Numbered from the stretch's first letter, positions 48,773 to 57,860 are shown. The stretch: DNA of 64,000 nucleotides from Comamonas sp. GB3 AK4-5 (GCF_041320665.1 NZ_CP166730.1:1550001-1614000), one strand, 5' to 3'. Made by a program: numbers and translations. Notes: generated by a model not told the origin, from the letters alone.

Positions 48773-49300
48773 ATGTCCATTTCCAGTTACGAAGGCCCGC
48801 GTGGTGGCGACTATGTCCGCTATGTGAATGCCATGCTGCGCCAAAGCGCGCTGTATCCCGCTTCCCTCCGGGCTTTGAAGCAGAGCAGCCGCAGCGATTT
48901 CACGGGCAGTGATGCCCTGCAGACTCCGGGTGCCCAGCCTGCATCGGCCTGGGAGCGCTTGCGCGAGCAGGCTCTGGCGGCCGTGGAGCAAGCCCAGCGC
49001 GAAGCGCAGGAGCGCACCCAGGGGGCGCAGCCCGCTGGCCAGCGCAGCCGTGGCCGCCAGGGGCAAACGAATGGTGAGCGGGCCGCCCGCCGCGAAGCGC
49101 GCAAGTCCGCGCCCCAGGCGATGCAGCAAAGCCAGACCCCGGAAAAGAAAAAAACCGGCTTCCGTATCACCCCTGGCCATATTGTGTTGCTGGCAATTTT
49201 GGCGGTGGTGGGCATGGCCTTCCCCGGCTTTGGCGCCATCGTGCTGCTGATCGCCATCGTCAATGGGGTGCGCAAAGGGATTCAATCGTTCAAGGGCTAG
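48773..49300 (+). CDS. Hypothetical membrane-anchored protein between coaBC and dut
   Basis: 175 residues. N-terminal ~60 residues are polar, then a Gln/Arg/Ala-rich, probably helical segment (A-A-V-E-Q-A-Q-R-E-A-Q-E-R), and a C-terminal hydrophobic hairpin (about residues 133-168: H-I-V-L-L-A-I-L-A-V-V-G, I-V-L-L-I-A-I-V). Probably anchored in the inner membrane by the C-terminus. No family recognised. Confidence 0.75.
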   Translation: MSISSYEGPRGGDYVRYVNAMLRQSALYPASLRALKQSSRSDFTGSDALQTPGAQPASAWERLREQALAAVEQAQREAQERTQGAQPAGQRSRGRQGQTNGERAARREARKSAPQAMQQSQTPEKKKTGFRITPGHIVLLAILAVVGMAFPGFGAIVLLIAIVNGVRKGIQSFKG

Positions 49301-49371
49301 GCTGCACGGCACAATGCAGGCCTTGTATTTTTTGAAGCAGGCGGTGTTGCGCCGCCTTCCCCTGTATTGCC

Positions 49372-49821
49372 ATGAACGTTGACCTGAAAATCCTGGATGC
49401 GCGCCTGCGCGAGAACATGCCCGCCTATGCCACGCCCGGCAGCGCGGGACTGGACCTGCGTGCCTGCATCGATGCGCCGCTGACCCTGGAGCCCGGTCAA
49501 TGGCAGCTGGTGCCCACCGGCATGGCGGTCTACCTAAAAGATCCCGGCTACGCCGCCATGATCCTGCCGCGCTCCGGCATGGGCCACAAGCACGGCATTG
49601 TGCTGGGCAATCTGGTGGGCCTGATCGATAGCGACTACCAGGGCCAGCTCATGGTCAGCGCCTGGAATCGCTCCAGCACCGCCTTCACCCTGCAGCCCAT
49701 GGACCGCCTGGCCCAGATGGTCATCGTGCCCGTGGTGCAGCCCCAGTTCAACCTGGTCGAGGAATTTGAAGCCGTCTCCGAGCGTGGAGAAGGTGGCTAC
49801 GGCTCCACCGGGAAACATTAA
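49372..49821 (+). CDS. dut: Deoxyuridine 5'-triphosphate nucleotidohydrolase (dUTPase)
   Basis: 149 residues. All five trimeric dUTPase motifs: [37 protein letters not shown], and C-terminal G-E-G-G-Y-G-S-T-G. Hydrolyses dUTP to dUMP, keeping uracil out of DNA. Confidence 0.97.
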   Translation: MNVDLKILDARLRENMPAYATPGSAGLDLRACIDAPLTLEPGQWQLVPTGMAVYLKDPGYAAMILPRSGMGHKHGIVLGNLVGLIDSDYQGQLMVSAWNRSSTAFTLQPMDRLAQMVIVPVVQPQFNLVEEFEAVSERGEGGYGSTGKH

Positions 49822-50166
49822 TCCCCCCTGAGGCGCTGTGCGCCTTCCCCCTAGGGGGACGACAGCCTCGCTGCGGGGCGGCCCTTGCTCGCTGTCTGCT
49901 GATCTAGGCTGCGTCAGTTTGATACGTAATGTCCTGATGCAACGTCGGTGGGGTAAATGCCCCGTTGGGGCGTTACGCGCCGTTTTCGTTCTCGCATAGC
50001 AGGGGGACGATACCGGCGCGGCGGGGCGGCCCTTGCGCGGTGTCCCTGATGTGGGGAGCGCCAGTTGCATGCACTGTGCCCTGGTCTTGCTCCCTCGCAC
50101 CGAAGGGGAGAGGGTTGGGGTGAGGGGATGGCGTCACCGGTCTTGCGCTCCATCATCTGTAAAACC
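49822..50166. repeat. Intergenic region built of short G/C-rich repeats
   Basis: Two related units lie here: 49824-49890 (CCCCTGAGGCGCTG, then CTTCCCCCTAGGGGGACGAC, then GCGGGGCGGCCCTTGC) and 50001-50047 (AGGGGGACGATACCGG then GGCGGGGCGGCCCTTGCGCG). A third motif, CTCCCTCGCACCGAAGGGGAGAGGG, is at 50089-50113. Further copies occur at 55582-55690 and, degenerate, at 24031-24095. No gene seen. Confidence 0.65.
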
Positions 50167-51000
50167 ATGGCCCCATCCGGCAAACGTCCCTCTCCCCAAA
50201 CGCTGTCCAACTGGACCCGTGTGCAGCTTCTGCAGGAGGCACGCATGCGCCGGCGCTTGCAGCAACGCTATTGGTTGCGTCTGCATGCGTTGCTCACGGG
50301 TGTGTTGAGCCTGGGCTGCATGCTGGCCCTGAGTGGAGGGCTGCTGCACGCAGGTGTGCACAGCATGGGCCTGCGCTACGGGCTGGCGCTGGGCGGCGGC
50401 TATGTGATTTATCTGTTGCTGGTACGGCTATGGGCCGGCTGCATGCTGCGCCAGGATGGCGCAGATATGCCCCTGGACCTTTCTTCCGGCAGCTATACCA
50501 AAGCATCGCCCACGGATGCGGGCCTGGAAAGTGGGCAGGGTGGGGCTTTTGGTGGCGGCGGTGCCAGCGGGCAGTGGGGTGAGGGGGAGGCGTCGCAGCT
50601 GGAGTTGCCTGGTCTGCCCGATGCCGCCTCAGCCTCTTCTTCGGCACTGGAGGTGCCGGGGTTGGACGCTCTGGATGGAGAGGGCGTGGTGCTGGTGCCC
50701 GTGCTGCTGCTGTTTGCCGGCCTGCTGTTGCTGGCCACGGGGGCGGGTTCGCTGTTGTGGCTGGTGTTGGGCTCGGAGCTGTTTCTGGCTGTGGCGATGG
50801 AGGTCGCCTTTGCCCTGCTGATGGCGCGCACCCTGTATGTGGTGGAGCGCGAAGGTTGGCTGCTAGCTGCCCTGCGCCTGAGCTACAAGCCCATGCTGAG
50901 TGCCCTGGTGGCGGCCGTGGTGCTGGGCGCTGTGGCTGATTGGTTGTTCCCACATGCGGACACGCTGGCCCAGGTGGTCAAGGCCTTGCACGGGGGCTGA
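50167..51000 (+). CDS. Hypothetical multi-pass membrane protein
   Basis: 277 residues from the ATG at 50167. Hydrophobic segments near residues 40-60, 72-92, then after a polar Gly/Ser/Asp-rich middle (about 100-175) further ones near 180-215 and 245-265. No signature recognised. Its middle (G-G-G-G-A-S-G-Q-W-G-E-G-E) is a linker-like low-complexity stretch. It faces away from the dut region with repeats upstream. Confidence 0.65.
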   Translation: MAPSGKRPSPQTLSNWTRVQLLQEARMRRRLQQRYWLRLHALLTGVLSLGCMLALSGGLLHAGVHSMGLRYGLALGGGYVIYLLLVRLWAGCMLRQDGADMPLDLSSGSYTKASPTDAGLESGQGGAFGGGGASGQWGEGEASQLELPGLPDAASASSSALEVPGLDALDGEGVVLVPVLLLFAGLLLLATGAGSLLWLVLGSELFLAVAMEVAFALLMARTLYVVEREGWLLAALRLSYKPMLSALVAAVVLGAVADWLFPHADTLAQVVKALHGG

Positions 51001-51141
51001 GCGCTTGCCTGTATGGCCTCTCCCCCGCTGGGGGAAGGCGGGGACAGGGGCTGGTTGTGTGCAGTGCTGCTCCATATAAGAGAGCAGACTATGCAGACGG
51101 GTATTGTGCCAGGAGGTGATTTTGTTTGAAATAGGAGCGCG

Positions 51142-52548
51142 TCACTCCTGGGTTGCTGCAGGCAGGCACAAGCGCATGCGCAAGCCTCCCAGGGGAGAAG
51201 GCAGGGCCTCTATGCTGCCGCCATAGGTGTGGGCCAGCTCGCGCACGATGTCCAGCCCCAGGCCGGTGCCGGGGCGCTGCTCGTCCAGGCGCTCACCGCG
51301 TTCAAAGATGCGCTGGCGCTGTGCGTCGTCGGCAATGCCGGGGCCGTTGTCGTCCACGGTAAAGCACAGGCTATCGCCTTCGCGCTGTACCTCCAGGCGC
51401 ACCTGGCTTGCGGCCCATTTGCCGGCGTTGTCCAGCAGATTGCCCAGCATCTCGAACAGGTCCTGTTCTTCGCCACGGAAAGCCATCTCCGCGTTGGCTC
51501 CATGCAGCGAGAACTGTAGCTGGCGCCCGGCATGCAGCCGCTCCATGGTGCGTAGCAAGGCCTGCAGCGGTGCCTGCACCGGCGTGCGCAGGCCGGTGGC
51601 GCGCACGCCGGTGGCGGCGCGGGCGCGGGCAAGGTGGTAGTCCACCTGGCGCGTGGCCGTGGCCACCTGTTCGCGCACCAGCTGGGCCAGCGGTGAGTGC
51701 TCTTGCGCGGCGGCATTGCCCAGCACGTTCAACGGGGTGTGCACCGCATGGGCCAGGTTGCCGGCCTGGGTGCGGGCGCGCTGCACGATGTCGGCGTTGG
51801 CGGTCAGCACATGGTTGAACTCGCTCACCAGGGGCTGCAGCTCGTTGGGGAACTGGCCCTGCAGCTGTGCGGCCTGGCCGGTGCGCACAGCGGCCAACTG
51901 CCGGCGCAGCAGCCGCAGCGGGTGCAGTGCCAGGTGCAGCTGCACGGCCACGGCCAGCAGCAGGCCGCCTGCCAGCAGGCCCAGTGCGACCAGCAGCATG
52001 GTGGTAAAGCGCTGCAGCGGCTCGGCCAGCAAGGCCTGGTCGGCGGCCACGGTCAGGCGCAGGCGCGGTGCATCGGCTTCCGGCAGTTGCAGCGGGCGGC
52101 TCACGGCCGTCAGCGCATTGCCCTGGCTGTCGTGCAGCTCCAGCACGCTATAGCCACGGCGACCTTGAGTGGGTGCGGGCAAGGTAGCGGGGAGTTGCAA
52201 ATCCTGGTCCCATAGCGAGCGCGAGCGGGCCAGGCCGCTGTGCTCCACGCTGCCGTCTTCGGTCAGGGCATCCACCTGCCAGTACAGGCCGGACAGCGGG
52301 CGCTCCAGCCGCGCATCGCCGGCCATGGGGGCCACGTCCACGCGCCGGCGCGTGTCCAGGTTGACGGATGCGCTCAGCTGATCGAGCTGGCGCACCAGCT
52401 GGTCTTGCAGCTGCTGGTCCACATGTTCGTGAAACAGATTGCGCAAGCCCCAGCCGGCCAGGGCCAGTGCCAAGGTGATCCAGACCAAGGTGCCCAGCAG
52501 CAGGCGGCTGCGCAGCGACAGCGATGCGGGGAATGGGTGCCACTTCAT
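51142..52548 (-). CDS. Sensor histidine kinase (PhoQ/QseC type)
   Basis: 468 residues. Two membrane helices (about 14-36 and 184-210) flank a ~150-residue periplasmic sensor. A HAMP region is followed by the phospho-acceptor helix (N-L-A-H-A-V-H-T-P-L, PhoQ-like) and an ATPase domain with N-box L-G-N-L-L-D-N-A-G-K-W-A, G1 D-D-N-G-P-G-I and G2 G-T-G-L-G-L. The ATG overlaps the regulator stop by four bases. The third gene of the pepSY-regulator-kinase operon; see the regulator. Confidence 0.93.
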   Translation of the reverse strand: MKWHPFPASLSLRSRLLLGTLVWITLALALAGWGLRNLFHEHVDQQLQDQLVRQLDQLSASVNLDTRRRVDVAPMAGDARLERPLSGLYWQVDALTEDGSVEHSGLARSRSLWDQDLQLPATLPAPTQGRRGYSVLELHDSQGNALTAVSRPLQLPEADAPRLRLTVAADQALLAEPLQRFTTMLLVALGLLAGGLLLAVAVQLHLALHPLRLLRRQLAAVRTGQAAQLQGQFPNELQPLVSEFNHVLTANADIVQRARTQAGNLAHAVHTPLNVLGNAAAQEHSPLAQLVREQVATATRQVDYHLARARAATGVRATGLRTPVQAPLQALLRTMERLHAGRQLQFSLHGANAEMAFRGEEQDLFEMLGNLLDNAGKWAASQVRLEVQREGDSLCFTVDDNGPGIADDAQRQRIFERGERLDEQRPGTGLGLDIVRELAHTYGGSIEALPSPLGGLRMRLCLPAATQE

Positions 52549-53234
52549 GCCGAGGCCGCTCCGTCGTCCATGCCTTGCGCAGGCAGCAGGCGATAGCCCA
52601 GGCCGCGCACGGTCTCTATGCTGCCCGCGGGCAGTTTTTTGCGCAGCCGGCCCACAAAGACTTCGATGGTGTTGGAGTCGCGCTCGCTGTCCTGGGGGTA
52701 GAGATGCTCGGACAGCTCGGTGCGCGACAGCACCTCGCCAACCCTTTGCATCAGCAGCGAGAGGATTTTGAACTCATGGCTGGTCAGCACCAGTGGCAGG
52801 CCGTCCACCGACACGCTTGCCTGGCGCGTGTCCAGCAAGATGCTGCCGCATTGCCACTGGGCGCTGCTGTGTGCAGACAGGCGCCGCAGCAGGGCACGCA
52901 GCCGGGCCAGCAACTCCTCCATGTGAAAGGGCTTGGCCAGGTAGTCGTCGGCGCCGGCGTCCATGCCGGTGACCTTCTCGTGCCAGGCACTGCGTGCCGT
53001 CAGGATCAGCACCGGCATGCTGCGGCCCTGGGCACGCCAGTGGCGCAGCACGCTCAGGCCGTCGACCACGGGCAGGCCCAGGTCCAGCACAGCGGCATCA
53101 AAGCTCTCCACCTCGCCCAGGTAGCGCGCGGTTTCGCCGTCGGCAGCCGTCTCCACCGTGTGGCCAGCCTGGGTGATGGCATGGGCCAGTTGGGCCTGCA
53201 GCGTGGGTTCGTCTTCCACTACCAGAATCCGCAT
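52545..53234 (-). CDS. OmpR/PhoP-family response regulator
   Basis: 229 residues. Receiver domain with E-D-E-P at the N-terminus, phospho-acceptor in A-A-V-L-D-L-G-L-P, and L-T-A-R / Y-L-A-K-P-F. The C-terminal winged helix has L-T-S-H-E-F-K-I-L, L-Y-P-Q-D-S-E-R-D-S-N-T-I-E-V-F-V-G-R-L-R-K-K and G-L-G-Y-R-L. Starts in a 1-base overlap with the stop of the PepSY gene and shares ATGA with the kinase, so the three are translationally coupled. Confidence 0.95.
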   Translation of the reverse strand: MRILVVEDEPTLQAQLAHAITQAGHTVETAADGETARYLGEVESFDAAVLDLGLPVVDGLSVLRHWRAQGRSMPVLILTARSAWHEKVTGMDAGADDYLAKPFHMEELLARLRALLRRLSAHSSAQWQCGSILLDTRQASVSVDGLPLVLTSHEFKILSLLMQRVGEVLSRTELSEHLYPQDSERDSNTIEVFVGRLRKKLPAGSIETVRGLGYRLLPAQGMDDGAASA

Positions 53235-53602
53235 TACTTCTTTCCTTTCTGCTTGACCTTGAGCACCCTGCCGTTCACGGCATCCAGCTCAATCTTCAGC
53301 GCCTGGCCATTGGCCTGCAGCACGCGCAGTTCGTAAATGAATTCGCCGTCGTCATGCTCGAACTCCACCTTGATGACCTGGCCCTGGAACTCGCGCTCCA
53401 CCTGGTCGATCACGGTGCGCAGCGGCAACACCTTGCCCTGTTGAACGGCCTGGCGGGCCAGCTCGTGATCGCGGCTGTCCGAGTGGGCCTCGGGCAGGCC
53501 CAGCAGCAGCCCGCCCCACAGGGCTGCCACCAAGGCGGCAGCGCCCAGCCACAGCAAAGAGCGCGGCAGGGGGCGGCGCAGGTGAGGGGGGGAAGAGGTC
53601 AT
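53234..53602 (-). CDS. PepSY-domain membrane-anchored protein
   Basis: 122 residues. One N-terminal helix (about 15-36), then a PepSY domain (V-I-D-Q-V-E-R-E-F-Q-G-Q-V-I-K-V-E-F, I-E-L-D-A-V-N-G-R-V-L-K-V) with a Lys-rich end. In other bacteria, PepSY proteins next to a two-component system act as periplasmic inhibitors or ligand sensors. Co-transcribed with the response regulator and kinase; a second PepSY gene lies on the opposite strand. Confidence 0.88.
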   Translation of the reverse strand: MTSSPPHLRRPLPRSLLWLGAAALVAALWGGLLLGLPEAHSDSRDHELARQAVQQGKVLPLRTVIDQVEREFQGQVIKVEFEHDDGEFIYELRVLQANGQALKIELDAVNGRVLKVKQKGKK

Positions 53603-53759
53603 GGCAACAGTCTCCGGCAGACAAACAGATATGGTTTTTATAGCGGGAGGGCCATGAACCTGAGATGAACAGCTGCTTCAGCTTGGGTTCACCCCGGGTT
53701 TTGAACAATGGCTTCAGCCCGGCACGGTGTCGGGCGCTGTTTCACAAGGAGTGTTTGTC

Positions 53760-54092
53760 ATGACCCGTATTTTTCACAAGTTCTCGCGTTCCGCTGGTGT
53801 GCAACTGGCTGCTGTGGCATTGGCTGCCGGCCTGGCTGGCGTGGCCATGGCCCAGACCCCGGCAGTGGCCCAGGCTGCTGCACCCACGGCTCTAAGCTGG
53901 AAAGCCGAGCCGGGGCTGACCATACGCCAAGTCTATGACCGCCTGGAAGCCGCAGGCTATCGCGATCTGCGCGAGATCGAATGGGACCACAGCCACTACG
54001 AAGTCAAGGCCCGCGATGCCCAGGGCACCTGGGTGAAGCTGGATGTGGATGGCAGCACCGGCGCCGTGCTGCGTAGCCGCAACAAGCGCTAA
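53760..54092 (+). CDS. Periplasmic PepSY-domain protein
   Basis: 110 residues from the ATG at 53760. Cleavable signal peptide ending A-M-A-Q near residue 32. The rest is a single PepSY-like repeat (Q-V-Y-D-R-L-E-A-A-G-Y, W-D-H-S-H-Y-E-V-K-A-R, D-V-D-G-S-T-G-A-V-L). Divergent from the pepSY-regulator-kinase operon and upstream of the ferric-reductase-like gene, so probably under that system's control. AAGGAG precedes the start. Confidence 0.85.
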   Translation: MTRIFHKFSRSAGVQLAAVALAAGLAGVAMAQTPAVAQAAAPTALSWKAEPGLTIRQVYDRLEAAGYRDLREIEWDHSHYEVKARDAQGTWVKLDVDGSTGAVLRSRNKR

Positions 54093-54187
54093 GTCAAGGC
54101 GGTGCATGCTGGGTGGCGCTACTTCCGCCCGGCACGCAGCCGCAGTGCGATGGCGGTGAGAGCGTTGTAGAAAAAGAAGGAGGATGT

Positions 54188-55579
54188 ATGCGAGTGCGCG
54201 CAGTATGGGCCTTGTGGTCGGCCGTATTGACCGCAGCCTGGATGCTGGCGGTGTGGATAGAGCAAAGCCAGGGTCTGGGTGGTGGCGACATCCAGCTGGT
54301 CTGGCTGCTGCGGCGGGATGTGCTGCTGCTCAGCGGTGTGTGGAGCGTGGGCATGATGTCGCTGGCCATGTGGCTGTCGCTGCGCCAACCCTGGATGGAG
54401 CGCCCGCTGGGGGGCATGGACCAGGTCTATCGCCTGCACAAATGGCTGGGCATCAGTGCCACGGTGGCCGCCGTGCTGCACTGGGGGGCCAAGGAGGCCG
54501 GAGGCTGGATCAAGGCCGGCTGGGGAACGGCCGGACGCCCGCCGCGTGATGCCATGCTGTCCTGGCTGGCCGATGGGCGCGGCCTGGCCAAGGACATGGG
54601 GGAATGGGCTTTTTACGCCCTGCTGGTGCTGGTGGTGGTGACGCTGTGGCAGCGCCTGCTGCCCTACAAGCCCTGGCGTTGGGTGCATCGCGTGATGCCG
54701 GTGCTGTATCTGGCCCTGGTCTGGCACAGCCTGGTGCTGCTGCCACAAACCTATTGGCAGCAGCCAGTGGGCTGGTTGATGGGGGCGCTGATGGCACTGG
54801 GCTCGGTGGCTGCACTGTGCTCGCTGCTGGGGCGCATCGGCCGCGCGCGCCGCTATGCGGCCGAGGTGCATGCCGTGCAACTGCTGGGTGACAAGCCGGG
54901 GCAGGACCCGCTGGAAGTGCTGTGCGCATTGCCCGCGCAGTGGCCGGGTCACCGTGCCGGGCAGTTTGTGTTTGCCAGCTGGGATGCCCGTGAAGGTGCC
55001 CACCCGTTTACCGTGGCCAGTGCCCCGGGCGCCTGTGGCTACACGCCCGATGGCAGGCCGCTGCTGCGCCTGGTGATCAAGCCCCTGGGTGATTACACGG
55101 CCCAGCTGCACCGCAGCCTGAAGCCGGGCATGGCCATGCAGATTGAAGGCCCTTATGGGTGTTTTGATGGCCAGGTCGGCCATGCCACGCAGGCGCCAAC
55201 CCAGGTCTGGGTGGCCGGCGGTGTTGGCATCACGCCCTTTATGGCCTGGTTGGAAGCTCGTCAGCCCGATGCTGTGGCAACTGCGGGCCAACTGCCTGCC
55301 TATCTGCACTATTGCACCCGGGATGCGGCCCATGACGCCTTGCTGCCCCGTGTGCAGGCGCTGTGCGCCGAGGCCAGTCCCCCTGTATCGCTGACGGTGC
55401 ACGATGCGGCCCAGGGTCAGCGGCTACACCCCGAGGATCTGGAGCGCCATGGCGCGGCGCTGGACATCTGGGTGTGTGGCCCGCAGGGCCTGGGCAATGC
55501 CCTGCAGCAGGGTGCCGATGCTATGCGGGCACAGGGCGGCCGCTGGCGCCTGCACCGCGAGGCATTCGAGATGAGATAA
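54188..55579 (+). CDS. Ferric-reductase-like transmembrane flavoprotein
   Basis: 463 residues. N-terminal ~220 residues hold about six membrane helices with haem-ligand candidates H in Y-R-L-H-K-W, V-L-H-W-G, V-H-R-V-M and L-V-W-H-S-L. The C-terminal ~240 residues are a FAD/NAD(P)H-binding reductase (H-P-F-T-V-A-S-A-P, I-E-G-P-Y-G-C-F, V-A-G-G-V-G-I-T-P-F, V-C-G-P-Q-G-L). Family members move electrons from NAD(P)H across the membrane to ferric iron or other acceptors. GAAGGAGG precedes the ATG. Neighbour of the PepSY pair. Confidence 0.9.
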   Translation: MRVRAVWALWSAVLTAAWMLAVWIEQSQGLGGGDIQLVWLLRRDVLLLSGVWSVGMMSLAMWLSLRQPWMERPLGGMDQVYRLHKWLGISATVAAVLHWGAKEAGGWIKAGWGTAGRPPRDAMLSWLADGRGLAKDMGEWAFYALLVLVVVTLWQRLLPYKPWRWVHRVMPVLYLALVWHSLVLLPQTYWQQPVGWLMGALMALGSVAALCSLLGRIGRARRYAAEVHAVQLLGDKPGQDPLEVLCALPAQWPGHRAGQFVFASWDAREGAHPFTVASAPGACGYTPDGRPLLRLVIKPLGDYTAQLHRSLKPGMAMQIEGPYGCFDGQVGHATQAPTQVWVAGGVGITPFMAWLEARQPDAVATAGQLPAYLHYCTRDAAHDALLPRVQALCAEASPPVSLTVHDAAQGQRLHPEDLERHGAALDIWVCGPQGLGNALQQGADAMRAQGGRWRLHREAFEMR

Positions 55580-55581
55580 GC

Positions 55582-55690
55582 CACCCCCTGAGCCGCTGCG
55601 CGTCTTCCCCCCCTCTATCGCTACGCGATGGAGGGGGACGGCACCAGCGCCAACCAGGGAGACAAGGCGGCCCTTGCGCGGTGCCCTGGC
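55582..55690. repeat. G/C-rich intergenic repeat copy
   Basis: CACCCCCTGAGCCGCTGCGC, a C-run/G-run hairpin around CTACGCGATGG, then GGCGGCCCTTGCGCGGTG. It resembles the copies at 49824-49890 and 50001-50047. Confidence 0.65.
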
Positions 55691-55803
55691 TTGGGATGTG
55701 CCGGTTTTATAGGCCGTAGGCGGTGTGTAGAGCCGGATATTGCAATTCAAGTAATCTGCTTGCAGAACAATGTCAGATTGGATTGGCAGCTATCAAAAAC
55801 GAT

Positions 55804-55827
55804 AAAAGCACCCAGTTGGGTGCTTTT
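55804..55827. terminator. Bidirectional Rho-independent terminator
   Basis: AAAAGCACCC (55804-55813), loop AGTT, GGGTGCTTTT (55818-55827), followed on the plus strand by a T-rich run. It lies between the convergent reductase and slyD-like genes. Confidence 0.8.
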
Positions 55828-55851
55828 CTTTTTTGGGGCGCTGGGCCGGGT

Positions 55852-56376
55852 TCAATGCAGCAAGTCGTTGCCGGGTGCTTGGGGTTGCACGCGGAAGAAA
55901 CCGGTACCGGCGCTGCCGCGGCCGACTTCTTCTTCGGTGGCTTCGCGCACGGCTTCCACCTTCAGGTGGATGCGCAGCGCAATGCCTGCCAGTGGGTGGT
56001 TGCCATCCAGCACCACATGTTCGGGGTAGATGTCGGTGACGGTGTAGAGCGCATCCTTGGGCGCCTCGGGGTTGCAGCCTTCGGGCAGGGCGCTGCCTTC
56101 AAAGGTCATGCCTTCTTCCAGCTCATCGGGGAACAGCTTGCGCGGCTCCAGAAAGATCAGCTTGTCGATGTAGTCGCCAAAAGCGTCTTCGGGCTCCAGG
56201 TGCAGGTCCAACGTGGCGCCCACGGAATGGCCTTGCAGCGCTTCCTCGATGCGCTTGAGCAGGTCGGAGCCACCCAGCAAAAACTCCACCGGCTCGTCCA
56301 GCACATCCAGCTCTTCGCCCAGGGTGTCTTTGAGCACCCAGGTCAGTGCGACCACGCATTGTTCGGTGATTTCCAT
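55852..56376 (-). CDS. SlyD-like FKBP peptidyl-prolyl isomerase
   Basis: 174 residues from the ATG at 56376. FKBP domain with an inserted chaperone flap typical of SlyD (L-E-P-E-D-A-F-G-D-Y, then F-L-E-P-R-K-L-F-P-D-E-L-E-E-G-M-T-F, and G-N-H-P-L-A-G). The C-terminal tail lacks the metal-binding His/Cys-rich region of E. coli SlyD, ending instead in a Gly/Ala stretch, so nickel delivery is not predicted. Divergent from roxA. Confidence 0.92.
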   Translation of the reverse strand: MEITEQCVVALTWVLKDTLGEELDVLDEPVEFLLGGSDLLKRIEEALQGHSVGATLDLHLEPEDAFGDYIDKLIFLEPRKLFPDELEEGMTFEGSALPEGCNPEAPKDALYTVTDIYPEHVVLDGNHPLAGIALRIHLKVEAVREATEEEVGRGSAGTGFFRVQPQAPGNDLLH

Positions 56377-56610
56377 GTCTGTGCCTTTTTCATCTAGGTG
56401 CATGGGCCGTCCGTGGCCCGTGCGGGAGGCCAGAATTGTAGCGATCCGGTACCGTCCTGGGGCTGCACCGGCTTTGCGCCCCCGCAAGGCGGGGCTGCTG
56501 CGTGCATGGGACAATTGCCGCCATTCGCAGGCCGTCGACCGCAATCGATGGGCTTGCTTCGCAACCTATCTGATTGTGGTGCTGCCTCGGGTGGCGCCCC
56601 AGGAAACGCC

Positions 56611-57738
56611 ATGGACATCCAATCGCCTCTCCAACTGCTCGGCGGCATTTCGCCCGAGAAATTCATGCGCACTTACTGGCACAAGAAACCGCTCTTGATC
56701 CGCCAGGCCATCCCCGGCTTCAAGCCCTTGCTCAATCGCGCCCAGCTGTTGGCACTGGCCGGTGAAGAGGGCGTGGAAGCACGTTTGATCGAGCAATTGG
56801 GTGAAGGCGCCTGGAAGCTCTCCCACGGCCCCTTCCCGCGCCGCAAGCTGCCTTCGCTGACCAAACCCGGCTGGACCGCGCTGGTGCAGGGCGTGGACCT
56901 GCATCTGCAGTCCGCCCACGATCTGCTGCAGCAGTTCCGCTTTGTGCCCGATGCGCGCATGGATGATTTGATGATCAGCTTTGCCACCGACCAGGGCGGC
57001 GTGGGTCCGCACTTCGACAACTACGATGTGTTTTTGCTGCAGGCCCATGGCAAGCGTCGCTGGCGCATTGGTCGGCAAAAAGACTTCTCGCTGCAAGAAG
57101 GCGTGCCGCTGAAGATCCTCACCAACTTCGAGCCCGAAGAGGAATGGGTGCTGGAACCCGGTGACATGCTGTACCTGCCGCCCAAGTGGGCGCATGACGG
57201 CATTGCCGAGGGCGAGTGCATGACCTATTCCGTGGGCTTTCGCTCGCCCAAGCAGGACGAGCTGGCACGTGAAATCCTTTTGCGCATGTCCGATGCGCCG
57301 GACGAGGCGCCCAAGGAAGTGGTCTACAAAGACCCCAAGCAGCCCGCCATCAGCCACCCCGGCGCCATTCCCACCGACCTCTACGACTTTGCCCGCGAGG
57401 CCTTGAAGAAGGCCCTGGCCGAGCCGCTGGCGCTGGAGCGCGCCCTGGGCGAGTACATGAGCGACCCCAAGCCCCATGTCTGGTTCGAGCCGGCCGAGGA
57501 CTTCGGCATGATCGAGGGCGTGGTGCTGAACCGCCGCACCCGCATGCTGTATGACGCCAAGCACATCTTCATCAATGGCGAAAGCTATCTGGCCGGCGGC
57601 AAGGATGCCAAGCTGATGCAGCAGCTGGCCGACACCCGCCGCCTTGCGGTGCGCGAGGTGCAGCAGTTCAGCGACGACGCGCTGGAGCTGCTGTCCAGCT
57701 GGGTGGATGCGGGCTGGGCCCATAGCGTGCCCGCGTAA
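56611..57738 (+). CDS. roxA: Cupin-4/JmjC ribosomal protein uL16 (L16) 3-hydroxylase
   Basis: 375 residues from the ATG at 56611. RoxA/YcfD family oxygenase. The HxD iron motif lies in P-H-F-D-N-Y-D-V-F-L-L-Q and the second His in K-W-A-H-D-G-I. A C-terminal dimerisation/winged region follows (residues ~250-375). In E. coli it hydroxylates an arginine of L16. The flanking SlyD-like isomerase gene is divergent. A terminator follows. Confidence 0.93.
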   Translation: MDIQSPLQLLGGISPEKFMRTYWHKKPLLIRQAIPGFKPLLNRAQLLALAGEEGVEARLIEQLGEGAWKLSHGPFPRRKLPSLTKPGWTALVQGVDLHLQSAHDLLQQFRFVPDARMDDLMISFATDQGGVGPHFDNYDVFLLQAHGKRRWRIGRQKDFSLQEGVPLKILTNFEPEEEWVLEPGDMLYLPPKWAHDGIAEGECMTYSVGFRSPKQDELAREILLRMSDAPDEAPKEVVYKDPKQPAISHPGAIPTDLYDFAREALKKALAEPLALERALGEYMSDPKPHVWFEPAEDFGMIEGVVLNRRTRMLYDAKHIFINGESYLAGGKDAKLMQQLADTRRLAVREVQQFSDDALELLSSWVDAGWAHSVPA

Positions 57739-57761
57739 GCGGTTTCTCGCTTCACCCCACC

Positions 57762-57784
57762 AAGGCTGCTGCGGCAGCCTTTTT
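57762..57784 (+). terminator. Rho-independent terminator of roxA
   Basis: AAGGCTGC (57762-57769), loop TGCG, GCAGCCTT (57774-57781), then T residues, 24 bases after the roxA stop. Confidence 0.85.
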
Positions 57785-57828
57785 GCTGTCCTTTTTATCT
57801 CCGCTTCTACAGGGTTTGACGGCATATA

Positions 57829-57842
57829 TGTAGCCAGCTACA
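57829..57842. promoter_or_regulatory. Palindromic MarR-type operator
   Basis: TGTAGC-CA-GCTACA is a perfect palindrome 19 bases before the MarR start. A related half-preserved copy, TGTAGC-TG-GCTGAT, lies at 58402-58415 ahead of the next gene. Autoregulation by the MarR protein is the natural reading (inference). Confidence 0.6.
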
Positions 57843-57860
57843 TTAAATGCCAAGAAAGCC

